64,000 nt of DNA from Prorocentrum cordatum (taxonomy: Eukaryota > Sar > Dinophyceae > Prorocentrales > Prorocentraceae): NCBI GenBank assembly GCA_963575745.1, contig CAUYUJ010007224.1, positions 223,501-287,500 of the forward strand, written 5' to 3'. Within the stretch, counting starts at the first letter, position 1. Each line of letters opens with the position of its first letter. Position numbers and translations under genes: made by a program. The notes below the pieces were generated by a model that did not search any database, was not told the DNA's origin, and saw nothing but the letters and a program-made list of their open reading frames with translations. This document shows, in pieces, positions 40,655-49,110 of the stretch.

Positions 40655-40915
40655 GCCTCCAACGTCGGAGTGAAGTGTCTGGGACGAGCGCATGCCCTAG
40701 ACCACCTACGGTCAGGACTTCTGGCTCAGCGCGCCGCGCCGCCGATGCTGGCCTACCGCCCTTTTTGGGGCGACGCCGGCCTGGCCTCCAGCCTGGCCTC
40801 CAGGCGCCCACGTCTCGAGATGTTGCTGGCCGCCCGCCTCGCGGAGCTGAGCGACACGCTATCCGCTCGCAAGGCACGGCGTGTCGCTGGGGCCTTTGCC
40901 GCGACACGGCACCGG
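40655..40915 (+). repeat. family J repeat, copy 2
   Basis: GCGACACGCTATCCGCTCGC near 40850 and inverse-like CGGCGTGTCGCTGGGG near 40878, plus a shared CGCGCCGCGCCGCCG block. Confidence 0.5.
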
Positions 40916-41084
40916 GGCGGATCGGCATGTGCAGATCGTCTTTCGGCGGCCGCGGCCCAGTCCCGCGGAAGGCCGCCCTCATCATGTGAGGTCAGCTGTG
41001 CCTTCCGGCTCTTGGCGACGACCAGCCGCCGGAGAGGGCATTGGCCCATCCGAGCGTGTCGTAAGGGGAGGGGTGATGTGGTCG

Positions 41085-41222
41085 GTCCGCCGGTTCTGGT
41101 CCACTACGCTTCGGCGTGGCACGTTATCCACGACCCCACTTCCAAGCGTCCACGTTCCGAACTCGTTCCAGCCTCCCCGCCACGCGGAGCGGAGCGACAC
41201 GCTGTCCGCGTGCAGGGCATAT
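41085..41222 (+). repeat. family J repeat, copy 3
   Basis: CACTACGCTTCGGCGTGG to GCGACACGCTGTCCGCGTG; short copy ending at a GGA tract. Confidence 0.5.
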
Positions 41223-41534
41223 AGCTTGTGGAGGAGGAGGAGGAGGAGGAAGGGGAGGCGGACGAGGAGGAGGAGGAGGAGGAGGAGGAGGAGGAGGAGG
41301 AGGGGAAGGGAGAGGAGGAGCAGGAGGAGGAGGAGGAGGAGGAGGAGGAGGAGGAGGAGGGGGAGGGGGACAAGCTAGGTGCGCTCGCGTCATATCTGAC
41401 GTCCTACCCCTCCCTCCATCCCTTACCATGGCGCTGATTTTCTCTATCCGCGGACGCGTGTCGTAGCGGACCTGTGGCTCCGCGCGCGCGTGCGTAGTGG
41501 GTGGTGGTGCACGTGCGTGCGTGCGTGCGTGTGT

Positions 41535-41715
41535 GCGTGGTTGTCGTGGTGGTGGTGGTGGTGGTGGTGGTGGTGGTGGTGGTGGTGGTGGTGGTGGTGG
41601 TGATGGTGGTGGTGGTGGTGCTGGTGGTGGTGGTGGTGGTGTTGGTACTGGTGCTGGTGCTGGTGGTGGTTGTGGTGGTGGTGGTGGTGGTGGTGGTGGT
41701 GGTGGTGGTGGTGGC
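41535..41715 (+). repeat. (GGT)n microsatellite
   Basis: About 180 bp of GGT/GCT in the middle of the repeat; the counterpart position in copy 1 holds CA/CAC repeats. Confidence 0.95.
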
Positions 41716-42027
41716 GGTGCGGCGCGGTGGTGGCGGGCGGATGGGCGCGCGAGGAAAAGGCCCGCGCTGGGGCGAGAACGCCATCCTGAACGACGGAGGC
41801 CAAACACCGATCCGAAAATGAGGCCCACGCTGCCGCGGGAGCACGATTCGGAACGATTCGGGAGCAGAAATGAGGCCGGCGCCTCAACGAGAGCAGCATG
41901 TTGGGAACAAATGACGCCGGCGCCTCAGCGAGAGTCGTTTCCCGGGATTTCCCGGGGATCCTGTGTGTAAAAAACAGTACGCGGAGGGTGCGCGGCCATC
42001 ACCCGGACGCCATCAGGGGAAGAGGGA

Positions 42028-42320
42028 TCAGGCCCCCAGAGACCAGGACACAGATAAACCAGGACACGGAAAACCAAGGAAACGACATCCTTCCCTGCAA
42101 AGTACGTTTTTCAGCGCCCGTGCACGTTTTGTTTGCTGCACTGCAGGATTCGGGTTTGTGTCCGGGTTTAGGGATGTCTTGCAGGCTTTTGGGGCCTGTG
42201 TCCGGGTTTATTCTGGAAGTGCTGCTGTGCAGTATTTTGTTCGTGCCGCCGTTTGGAAAAATTGGTTTCGAAGGATGTTGGGTGTCCGGGTCTAGCGTGT
42301 CCGGGTCTACGGGGCCCTGA
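42028..42320 (+). mobile_element. 293-bp TIR transposon with 5-bp target duplication
   Basis: Starts TCAGGCCCCCAGAGACCAGG and ends with the inverse, ...GGTCTACGGGGCCCTGA. AGGGA stands on both sides (42023-42027 and 42321-42325), and the homologous uninterrupted site is 2157-2161. Subterminal GACCAGGACAC-type words occur twice at each end (CCGGGTCTAGCGTGTCC at the right) and GTGTCCGGGTTTA twice inside. No coding capacity, so non-autonomous. Confidence 0.92.
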
Positions 42321-42351
42321 AGGGAGAGTATTTTCATATTGAGTAATTGTA

Positions 42352-42605
42352 GAGGAGGAGGAGGAGGAGGAGGAGGAGGAGGAGGAGGAGGAGAGGAGGA
42401 GGAGGAGGGGGAGAGGGGAGGGGGAGGACGGGGGGAGGACGAGGAGACGAGGAGGACGAGGAGGACGAGGAGGACGAGGAGAAGAAGGAGGAGAGGAGGA
42501 GGAGAAGAGGAGGCGGAGGAGAAGGAGGAGGAGGAGGAGGCGAGGAGAGGAGGAGGAGGAGGAGGAGGAGGAGGAGGCGGAGGAGGAGGAGGAGGAGGAA
42601 GAAGA
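42352..42605 (+). repeat. GGA / GAC microsatellite
   Basis: About 250 bp G/A-rich. Confidence 0.95.
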
Positions 42606-42614
42606 ACGCATCCA

Positions 42615-42905
42615 ATAAGACGAAGAAGAAGACGAATCATAATAATAAGAATGATGATATGAATGAGAATATTAAGATTAAGAATACGTATAATATTATT
42701 ATTAGTAGTAATAATAATAAAGATAGTAATACTAATACGAGTAATAATAATAATATTACTAGTAATAGTAATACTAATGATAATAATAATACTACCACTA
42801 ATAATAATAAGGATGATAATACTACTACTAATAATAATAATGATGATACTAGTAATAATAATAATAATAATAATAATGATTAGATTAATAATACTATTAA
42901 GAAAA
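42615..42905 (+). repeat. AT-rich trinucleotide island (AAT / ACT / GAT)
   Basis: About 290 bp of AATAATAAT with TACTACTAC and GATGAT, near 15 percent GC. An Asn/Thr/Asp-rich frame of 74 codons is only the repeat read in frame. Confidence 0.95.
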
Positions 42906-42939
42906 AGACGAAGAGGAGGAGGACGAGGAGGAGGAGGGC

Positions 42940-43112
42940 ATCTTGATTTTTTCAATACGGGGTCCCTGGAAGTCCGGACTCTTTCCCCGGGACCAGTCTT
43001 TCGTCCAACATCATTTCTTGATGGTCCCGAGGCCCGACGAGGGCCCCACGAGGCCGAAAACGGCCAACAATCCCTCGTCCTGACTTTTTCATGGCGCGAT
43101 CATGTCTGGGGG
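42940..43112 (+). mobile_element. family D element
   Basis: TTGATTTTTTCAATACGGGG, GGTCCCGAGGCCCGACGAGG, GACTTTTTCATGGCGCGA. Confidence 0.82.
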
Positions 43113-43195
43113 GCTGCCTCAGCCCCTGTGATCCGACGTCGCGCAACCAACGAAGCATCGCGGAGAATCACCGCTGGAGCCCCAGATCCCATCTT
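43113..43195 (-). mobile_element. family F element, partial, abutting D
   Basis: GTGATCCGACGTCGCGCAAC and CACCGCTGGAGCCCCAGATC; the remainder is missing where an exon-like island begins. Confidence 0.6.
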
Positions 43196-43368
43196 CCTGC
43201 GCCACCATCGAACCGCGGAGCCCGGGGCCCGCAGCCGGGGCGAGGGCGCCCGGGCTGGAGAAGCTGCAGCGCCGGGATCTCCGGAGGAGCCCCCCGTCCC
43301 GAGACCCCCGACGCCGTGGGCCTACGGTGGGGGGCCCTGGAGGCCGAGCCTGGCGGACAGCCTCCCGT
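43196..43368 (+). CDS. exon-like island between F and D elements
   Basis: The frame reads AEPGARSRGEGARAGEAAA, PGSPEEPPVPRPPTPWAYG and GGPWRPSLADSLPSQ, with high GC3, stopping at the family D end at 43369. Pro/Gly-rich, probably disordered. Borders are set by the flanking elements. Confidence 0.4.
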
Positions 43369-43563
43369 CCCAGACCCCCGACGTCGTGGGTTTTGTCGCG
43401 GCGTGGCCCCCCATCCTGTAGGAGCCTGGATCCCTTGCCAGGGACCAGCTTTTCCTCCCGAGTCGGTGTTTGACTGTCCCGAGGCCCGGCGAGGGCCCCT
43501 GGAGGCCGAAAGTAGCGAAAAACCTTTCGTCACGCTTTTTTCACGACGCGATGGGGGTCTGGG
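43369..43563 (+). mobile_element. family D element
   Basis: CCCAGACCCCCGACGTCGTG to CACGACGCGATGGGGGTCTG; interior GGCCGAAAGTAGCGAAAAAC. Confidence 0.9.
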
Positions 43564-43617
43564 GTCGTGTTTCTGTTGGCAGCACGAGGGTTCTGGGCTG
43601 CGCGCCGCCAGGAGGAC

Positions 43618-43862
43618 GAGGAGGAGGAGCAGCTGGCCGCCGCGGAGGCCGCCAAGGCGCTCGGGCCCTCCAAGGCGGCCGCCGCCGGGGGCCGCGCCCG
43701 CGCGCGGGACGCGGCGGTGCCTCGCGCGGCCCGTGGGGGTGCGGCCGCCGCCGCGGCGGCCGGGCCGCAGCCGCTCAGCGGCGGCGGCGGCGGCGGCTCC
43801 GTCGCTGGCGCCGCTGAGGCCTGGGAGGCCGGCCAGGGGTCGCCCGCGGCTCTCGGAGGAGG
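43618..43862 (+). CDS. exon between D and G elements, Ala/Gly-rich
   Basis: After CGCGCCGCCAG the frame reads EDEEEEQLAAAEAAKALGP, SKAAAAGGRARARDAAV, then Ala, Gly repeats and VAGAAEAWEAGQGSPAAL. Almost every codon ends in G or C. An acidic helix followed by low-complexity linker. Followed at once by a family G element. Confidence 0.5.
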
Positions 43863-44105
43863 AAAGCCTCAGTGGAGGAAAAGGTACCCGTACCGCTATC
43901 CGCCCCTCGTTTTCCCCTCGTTCGGCCTCCTGGGAGAAGCCTCAGTGGAGGAAAAGGTACCCGTACCGCTATCCGCCCCTCGTTTTCCCCTCGTTCGGCC
44001 TCCTGGGAGGCCCTCGTCGCCACCGCTAGATTCGCTTCGAAATCCTGGTCAGAACGCACCCCGGGAGGGGTCCAGGGAGCAACGGCATCGGTACGTCTGG
44101 CTTCC
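43851..44105 (+). mobile_element. family G element with 73-bp internal tandem duplication
   Basis: 43864-43936 and 43937-44009 are identical over 73 bp (AAGCCTCAGTGGAGG start), a recent duplication of the left half. The rest is typical: CCTCGTCGCCACCGCTAGAT and CAACGGCATCGGTAC. Confidence 0.9.
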
Positions 44106-44109
44106 CTCA

Positions 44110-44216
44110 ACATTTCAGACATGCGCAAGCGTCGTGGAAAAATCACGGCGGAAGGTTTTGTTAATTTTCGGCTTCTGGGGCTCTCGCCAGGCCTTGGGAT
44201 CGTGAAAAATTGAGTC
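44110..44216 (-). mobile_element. family D element, partial
   Basis: GTCGTGGAAAAATCACGGCGG, AATTTTCGGCTTCTGGGG; lacks the distal end. Confidence 0.7.
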
Positions 44217-44336
44217 GAGATGAAGAACCGGCCCGGAAAGCTGTTCTTTTGTTTGGGATCTAGCGATAAACCAGGTTATCGGGTTCGCCCCCGCCCAGGA
44301 TAACCTAATTTTGTTGGTTCTGCAGTTCCCAGGGAG

Positions 44337-44439
44337 GGGGGCGCAGCGAGCTCGCAGTGAGTGTTGTCCTCAACGGCGCAGTGGTGTTCGCAACAGCATG
44401 CTGGTGTTTGGATGCACGTTGGTGAAGCGTTGGGCCTTG

Positions 44440-44478
<39 letters not shown>

Positions 44479-45140
44479 CGACATCGTCCATAGGCATCCG
44501 GATTTGCACGTGAGCAGCACGTCCTCAGGCATGCGCGTTGTGCACAGGCAGCGAGGCGATGTGGTGCACGCGTTGCTGCTGCAGCAGGATCTGTTGTGTG
44601 CGAAAGCGTTGTGGTGCACGCAAGCGTAGTGTACTCAGGCCGCGCGGTGCACGAGGGCATCGTGATGCACCCAGGCATTATGCGGTAGACAGACGTTGTG
44701 GTGTACACAACTGTTGCTGCAATATCAGTGATGCTTCACGCAGGCATCCGAGGCATGGTGGTGTGCAGAAGCACGGTGGTGCACGGTCATTGCGGTGTTC
44801 CACACGCTGTGGTGTACTCGGGCGCTGGGCACTGGTTCCTTCGGATTTCGGTTCCGCCGTCGCCTTGGACATGTACGCAGGTCTGTGGTGTACACTAGCA
44901 GTTTGGTGAACCGGCGCTGAAGTTTACACATGGTGTTGAAGCAGCAACCGTGGTGCACATAAGCGTCGCAGTGTACACAGGCGCTGTGGTGTACACAGGC
45001 ATTGTGGTTCACACGGCTACAGTAGTGTACACAGGCATTGCGGTGTACGCAAGCATTGTGTTGCAGACGTGCGCTGCGGTGTACACAAAAAGCTGTGGTG
45101 TGCTAAAGCGTCGTGGCCTGCACTAGAAAAGGCATTGTGG
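44337..45140 (+). repeat. degenerate GTGGTGTACACAGGCG array, block 1
   Basis: About 40 units of 15-21 bp with consensus TGTGGTGTACACAGGCGYTG. A GAC microsatellite (44440-44476) is inside. Open Val/Tyr/Thr frames and their Cys/Gln antisense are artefacts. Confidence 0.9.
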
Positions 45141-45144
45141 TGAA

Positions 45145-45845
45145 CACAGACATGGTAGGATCCAAACCAGGGGGGGGACCGCACCCCAGGTCAAGAACAT
45201 CAATCATCACACATAGCTTAGCTATTGAATATAATACGTTCGGGCCCCCGACGATTGTCTTGATTTGGATTCTGCCGGGACCTTCCAGATGCACGGAAGC
45301 GCTGTGGCGCAAATGTTCGCCATGCGTTGTGGTGCATGCGGTTCTTGTGGTTTGCATAAACATCGGCGTGTACACAGGCGCTGTGGCGCACGCGGCTGCT
45401 GTAGTATACACAAACATTGTGGTGTACATAGGCACTGTTGTGTGGACAGGCGCTGCGGTGTACACAAGCGGCTGTGGTGTACAAAGGCGCCTCGTTGTGG
45501 TGTACACTAGACAGGCGTTGTGGTGTGCACAGACGTTGTCAGCCCCAAACGGGGGGACCGTATCCGGGGCCAGAAAAATCCAGAATTCCAAATATCATAA
45601 AGATTGGATTTCACACGTTCGGGCCCCCCCCGCGATTGTCCAAATTTGGGTCCCGTCGGGACCTTGGAGGTGCACGGAAGCTCTGTGGCGCAAATTTTCG
45701 CCATGCGCACAGGTGCACGCGGCTGTTGTGCCAGCTGAATCTTCTGGGTCACCTGTGGTGTACAGGAGCGTTGTGGCGAACGTATTCTTTGCAGTGTTCA
45801 CAGGCATTGTCATGCACGCGTGCGCTATAGTGTAGTGTACACAGG
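45145..45845 (+). repeat. GTGGTGTACACAGGCG array, block 2, two higher-order units
   Basis: A spacer with ACGTTCGGGCCCCC and GATTGTCTTGATTTGG, GGGACCTTCCAGATGCACGG recurs as ACGTTCGGGCCCCC, GATTGTCCAAATTTGG, GGGACCTTGGAGGTGCACGG about 365 bp later (45238 and 45618). Each is followed by array units, giving a higher-order repeat. Confidence 0.88.
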
Positions 45846-46038
45846 GTTCTGCGACCACTCTCAACAATCCCATCCCGCGCATCCCAATGTTAGCTGTCTG
45901 GGCATAGCCCTGGGCATTCTCAGACGGCGCACGCATCGTCGCAGCACCAATAGCAGCATCGTCGGAGCATCGTTAGCAGCTGTAGGGGCCGCAGCACCGG
46001 TGCGCTCGGGCATATGTACGGCTGCCCGCAGCGCGAAG
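45845..46038 (+). CDS. CCCH zinc-finger gene fragment, exon 1 of 3 seen
   Basis: Acceptor GTGTACACAG (45835-45844) comes from the repeat array itself. The frame reads FCDHSQQSHPAHPNVSCLG, IALGILRRRTHRRSTNSS, IVGASLAAVGAAAPVRSG and ICTAARSAK, ending at AAG/GTTAGG (donor 46039) in phase 0. The intron 46039-46471 (433 bp) holds a family F and a family G element. Upstream exons are not certain. Confidence 0.55.
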
Positions 46039-46149
46039 GTTAGGTTATCGGCCAGCCACCCCCCAGGATAACCCGGGTCATCGCCGATTGAAAAGCAAAC
46101 AGCCTCCTGGGGAAGGGATCGGGTCTTTTAGGGACCCCGTATAAAAGTA

Positions 46150-46336
46150 GGATATCGCATGTCTGTGAACTTCAGATCCGGGCATTGCTTTTTTTCGTAC
46201 CAGGCGTTTAAGCGCGGCTTCGTGCCCGAGAACCCTCACGGATCGATCCGCCTAGAGAAGCGCCGCAGAAAGAAGGCGTCTAGGTCTCCGGTCGTATTTG
46301 TTTGTGCTTTTGTTCACAGCGTCGGATCCCAGAGGA
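46150..46336 (+). mobile_element. family F element in the CCCH gene intron
   Basis: GAACCCTCACGGATCGATCC core and AGCGTCGGATCCCAGAGG right end, which runs straight into family G. Confidence 0.65.
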
Positions 46337-46471
46337 GGTGCCGATACCGCTACCACTGCCGTGTTTAGGGTCTTTTTGAACCACGGTTGGATTCACTTCG
46401 GAACCATAGTCAGAACGTGCCATGGGAGAGGTCCAGGGAGCAGTGGCATCGGTACCTTTTGGTGTCCCCAG
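46337..46471 (+). mobile_element. family G element whose right end is the splice acceptor
   Basis: GTGCCGATACCGCTACCACT at the left, CAGTGGCATCGGTACC at the right, and the terminal TTTTGGTGTCCCCAG whose AG (46470-46471) is the acceptor of the next exon. Confidence 0.82.
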
Positions 46472-46824
46472 GCTCTCTCTGCCGGCAGCCGCCTCCACGC
46501 GGCGGGCCGGTGCAAGCCCTGCGTGTTCTTCCACACCAAGGGGTGCCACGGGGGCCCGGACTGCCCCTTTTGCCACCTGTGCCCGCCCGGCGAGAAGCAG
46601 CGCCGCAAGCGGCTGAAGCAGAACTTGCTGGCCTCCCTCATGCGCGAGGAGCGCTGGAGGTGCGACGAGGGCGGCGGCGGCGGCGGCGGGGCGGGTGCCC
46701 CGCCTGGCCACTTGTCCCGCGAGTCGTCCACCACGAGCTTCTGCTCCACGGTCAACTCCGCAGCCCAGGCCACTGCGACCACCGGCTCCTCTGGCTGGAA
46801 CTCGGGTGCTTCGGGGGACGGAAG
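46472..46824 (+). CDS. CCCH zinc-finger exon
   Basis: RNA-binding type zinc finger of the C-x7-C-x5-C-x3-H class. The frame continues phase 0 from the previous exon: ALSAGSRLHAAGRCKPC, VFFHTKGCHGGPDCPFCHLC (metal ligands C, C, C, H at about 46525-46580), then a basic helix KQRRKRLKQNLLASLMREER, a Gly run, and SRESSTTSFCSTVNSAA. GC3 is nearly 100 percent. The donor is AAG/GTGCAG at 46825 (phase 2). This finger plus basic helix is common in dinoflagellate proteins; the precise gene cannot be named. Confidence 0.8.
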
Positions 46825-46925
46825 GTGCAGTTGCACCTGTACGCCGATCCCGGCACGGCCCATCCTGTGCCGAGGACGGGCCTGGCCAGGATCGGCGCAC
46901 AGGTCCACGCTCGGCGTCCTGCCAG
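46825..46925 (+). other. 101-bp foldback intron
   Basis: GTGCAG ... CTGCCAG. Inside, CCTGTACGCCGATCC pairs with GGATCGGCGCACAGG, so most of the intron folds on itself. Removal joins phase 2 to a frame that stays open to 47031. Confidence 0.6.
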
Positions 46926-47031
46926 GTGCTTCCACGCCGATGCCGCCCGCGAGGCAGCAGCCTGGAACGAAGGCGGCGGCCGCCTGCGACGGAGCGCTTT
47001 CTCAGCCGCGCCAGGCGCCAGCTGCACGTGA
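46926..47031 (+). CDS. terminal exon of the CCCH gene (preferred model)
   Basis: After splicing, the frame reads R/CFHADAAREAAAWNEGGG, RLRRSAFSAAPGASCT and TGA at 47029-47031. Phase agrees with the donor at 46825. An alternative frame over 46970-47059 (ERFLSRARRQLHVRVALRGK) has higher GC3 and would need a different junction, so the C-terminus is not settled. Confidence 0.45.
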
Positions 47032-47057
47032 GAGTGGCCCTTCGCGGGAAGGACCTG

Positions 47058-47202
47058 CAGGCCAGCCACAACTGGGGGAGCTGTGGTCCATACCCCCCTG
47101 GGGGGCCCATGGATTTCGACACCCCTCTCGAGAGATCGTCGATGCGATGGGTTCCCCCAGGGGGGTAAGGACCACAGCTCCCCTAGTTATGGCTGGTCGG
47201 CT
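47058..47202 (+). mobile_element. family R foldback element
   Basis: CAGCCACAACTGGGGGAGCT pairs with AGCTCCCCTAGTTATGGCTGG, and TACCCCCCTGGGGGG with TTCCCCCAGGGGGGTA. Lies just after the CCCH stop. Confidence 0.85.
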
Positions 47203-47347
47203 CTGGTGCGCGGCTCTCAGGCCGGGGCCAGGCCCAAGCACGCAGGCCGGCACTGCCGCACCGCACGCTACGGCTGGCAGGCCGCGCACCAAAGGCCGCT
47301 CTTGCCCAGGAGCGGGGAACGAAGAATGGCATGAACATAAGTTGGCG

Positions 47348-47513
47348 GCGCGCAGAGGGGGGTAGGGGGGGGGGGGAAGGCTTCTTAGAAGCACCCCTGC
47401 TTCTTAGAAGGCGCGGGCCTTGTCTGAAAATGTAAGGCCGGGGCCGGGGGCTTCTAAGAAGCAGTCTCCTTCTAAGAAGCCTTCCCCCTCCCCCTACCCC
47501 CCTTTGCGCGCCG
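47348..47513 (+). mobile_element. family B foldback element
   Basis: AGGCTTCTTAGAAGCACCCC / CTTCTAAGAAGCCTTCCCC, close to 18587-18737. Confidence 0.88.
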
Positions 47514-47517
47514 CCAA

Positions 47518-47666
47518 ATAAGAACTCGGAGGTCCGCGCGGATTTCTCTGATCGGCGCTGGACCCCCCTCCCTGGCGCGCGGAGCGCGCCAGGGGCGGCG
47601 CCGGAGGCGCCGCCGGGGGGCCCCAGCGCCGATCCGAGAAATCCGCGCGGACTTCCGATTTTTTAT
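47518..47666 (+). mobile_element. family A foldback element
   Basis: AGAACTCGGAGGTCCGCGCGG and its inverse ending CGCGGACTTCCGATTTTTT; long GC-rich hairpin. Confidence 0.88.
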
Positions 47667-47721
47667 GTGCACGTCATTCTTCTTCCCCCTATGCAGAGGG
47701 TCAGTCACTCTTTATGTGTAG

Positions 47722-47897
47722 CCGAAGGCGCTGCAGCAGCGGGCCGCAGCCGCAGCCAGCTCTCGCCCCGCGGCGGCGCGGCCGGGGGCACCGGGCGGCG
47801 CCGGCGGCGTGCTGCAGGGGCGCGCCTCGCAGGGAGTGCAGGCCTCGCAGGGCCTGCAGCAGCGGCAGGCGCAGGCCGAGCACCACCCAGAATTCAG
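47722..47897 (+). CDS. exon between A and C elements, Gln/Ala-rich
   Basis: After TTTATGTGTAG the frame reads PKALQQRAAAAASSRPAAA, RPGAPGGAGGVLQGRAS, QGVQASQGLQQRQAQAEHH and PEFS, nearly all codons G/C-ending. It ends where a family C element begins. Looks like a disordered, coactivator-like region; product unknown. Another frame after the stronger acceptor CCCCCTATGCAG has poor GC3. Confidence 0.48.
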
Positions 47898-48030
47898 TCG
47901 GGCATGTCCCTCTGCAGGAGGAAGATCCAACAAGAGTCACAACATAATCAGGGAGCGTTTCCGATGGTTTTTCGACTATTTGTTGTAGTTCCTGTGAACT
48001 CCACCTGTAGGAGGACATGCCCGACCTAAG
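47895..48030 (+). mobile_element. family C element
   Basis: CAGTCGGGCATGTCCCTCTG and TAGGAGGACATGCCCGACCT; AT-rich centre. Ends in CCTAAG. Confidence 0.9.
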
Positions 48031-48037
48031 AGCAGCA

Positions 48038-48334
48038 CGTTCCACGCCATCCGACCAGCAGGTGGCTGATTCCGCAACCTTCTCGAGGGGCAATACATTG
48101 CATACGTTGGCGCAAGCTCGTGGAATTCCGCATGGATTTCTTGCATCAGCGCTGGATCTTCCTGGCGGCGCCTCCGGCGCCGCCCCCGTCGAGCTCCGCG
48201 CGCTGGGGAGGGGGTGCAGCGCTAATCCAAGGAATCTGCGCGGAGCTCCGAATATTCAAACGTTTGTGCCAGGCTTTGTCCCTCGAGAAGATATGTAAAT
48301 CAGCCACCTGCTGGTCGGAAGGTGTGGACGGTGG
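48038..48334 (+). mobile_element. family M element with a family A element inside
   Basis: CGACCAGCAGGTGGCTGATT ... CTTCTCGAGGGGC at left, GTCCCTCGAGAAGATATG ... CCACCTGCTGGTCGG at right. The A element 48112-48260 fills the centre. Confidence 0.85.
48112..48260 (+). mobile_element. family A foldback nested in M
   Basis: GGAATTCCGCATGGATTTC / GGAATCTGCGCGGAGCTCCG. Confidence 0.82.
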
Positions 48335-48496
48335 AGAGTCAGGGAGACATGCCCGCGTCACGGCGGGAAGTTCGTGGCTGGTTTCTGTCTCAGGAAGCAC
48401 TCGCTGGGCCCCAGGACCGTCAAGAAATGGCCCGGGATGAGGGGACCCCGTATTCAAAGACAGTTCAAAAAAGGTCGGATATTTGTGTCTGGTTGC

Positions 48497-48645
48497 ACCT
48501 TCGGAGGTCCGTGCGGATCTCTTGGGTCGGCGCTGGACCCCCACTCGCGCGCACGCTCACGCTCCGCGTGCAATGATGGGGGTGTAGGGAGAAAGGGGTC
48601 TAGCGCCGACCCAGGATAGCCGCGCGCACCTCCGAACGTCAATGT
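48497..48645 (+). mobile_element. family A foldback element
   Basis: CTTCGGAGGTCCGTGCGGATC / CCGCGCGCACCTCCGAACG. Confidence 0.85.
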
Positions 48646-48651
48646 TTGCTT

Positions 48652-48717
48652 TGAGATTCGGCGTCGCGGACAAACTGAAGCATCTTAAGAAATCACGACT
48701 GAAGCCCTAGACCCCAT
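48652..48717 (-). mobile_element. family F fragment abutting G
   Basis: GCGTCGCGGACAAACTGAAG and CTGAAGCCCTAGACCCCATC, the same F-then-G order as at 46.3 kb. Confidence 0.55.
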
Positions 48718-48897
48718 CTCTCGGAGGAGATGAGGGTACCCATACTCCATACTGCTAGCCTTCCCTCGTTGTCTCCTTTGGGGGCCTCCTGAGGGAGGAT
48801 CTCGTCGCCACCGCTGGATTCGCTTCGAAATCCTGGTCAGAACGCACCCCGGGAGAGGTCCGGGGAGTAGCATTATGCTGGGTACCTTCTGGTCTCC
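48718..48897 (+). mobile_element. family G element
   Basis: CTCTCGGAGGAGATGAGGGT, CGTCGCCACCGCTGGATTCG, GTACCTTCTGGTCTCCCCA. Confidence 0.88.
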
Positions 48898-48918
48898 CCA
48901 ATCTCTCTCTGCTACTTT

Positions 48919-49110
48919 GCTCGAGCCGCATTCGCTTGCGGAGGCCCCGAGGCCCGGATCCGGGCGGAAGACGCCCGCCGTGGAAAATATGCGGCCCCAT
49001 GCCTTCCGGGTGTGCCGACGTCCCCGGACTTCCGCCGATCTGCTGCTCTCCCAGCCGTTCGCGGCCCTAGAGACAGAAACATCTGGGAGCACGTGGGAGA
49101 ATGGGGGGCA
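48919..49110 (+). CDS. exon after a G element
   Basis: Following the pyrimidine stretch at the G element's end, the frame reads EPHSLAEAPRPGSGRKTPA, VENMRPHAFRVCRRPRTSA, DLLLSQPFAALETETSGS and TWENGG. GC3 high. It stays open further to a second possible exon around 49225-49300 (RADWPTGPDGAPPRVEIEE) that ends in a GGA tract. Product unknown. Confidence 0.48.

Larger units (their letters stand above)
41226..42350 (-). repeat. long dispersed repeat, copy 2 (filled site)
   Basis: Inverted relative to 2127-3215. From left: GGA tract, TCCCTTACCATGGCGCTGAT block, GGT microsatellite, the block with GAACGATTCGGGAGCAGA, TGTGTAAAAAACAGTACGC, then a 293-bp insertion, then ATATTGAGTAATTGTA. In this copy 36 bp around CAGCATGTTGGGAACAAATG are also duplicated. 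Confidence 0.88.
44275..46075. repeat. region bounded by GGTTATC / GATAACC hairpins
   Basis: 44277-44305 (AGGTTATCGGG ... AGGATAACCTA) and 46043-46071 (AGGTTATCGGC ... AGGATAACCCG) are near-identical small hairpins flanking the 21-bp repeat array and one exon. Confidence 0.6.

Noticed and set aside
42659-42883. 74-codon Asn-rich ATG frame
   Set aside because: Pure AAT/ACT repeat read in frame; no GC3, no splice context.
44337-45845. Repetitive Val-Tyr-Thr and Cys-Gln proteins on the two strands
   Set aside because: Frame shifts from unit to unit show that the array is not selected as coding.
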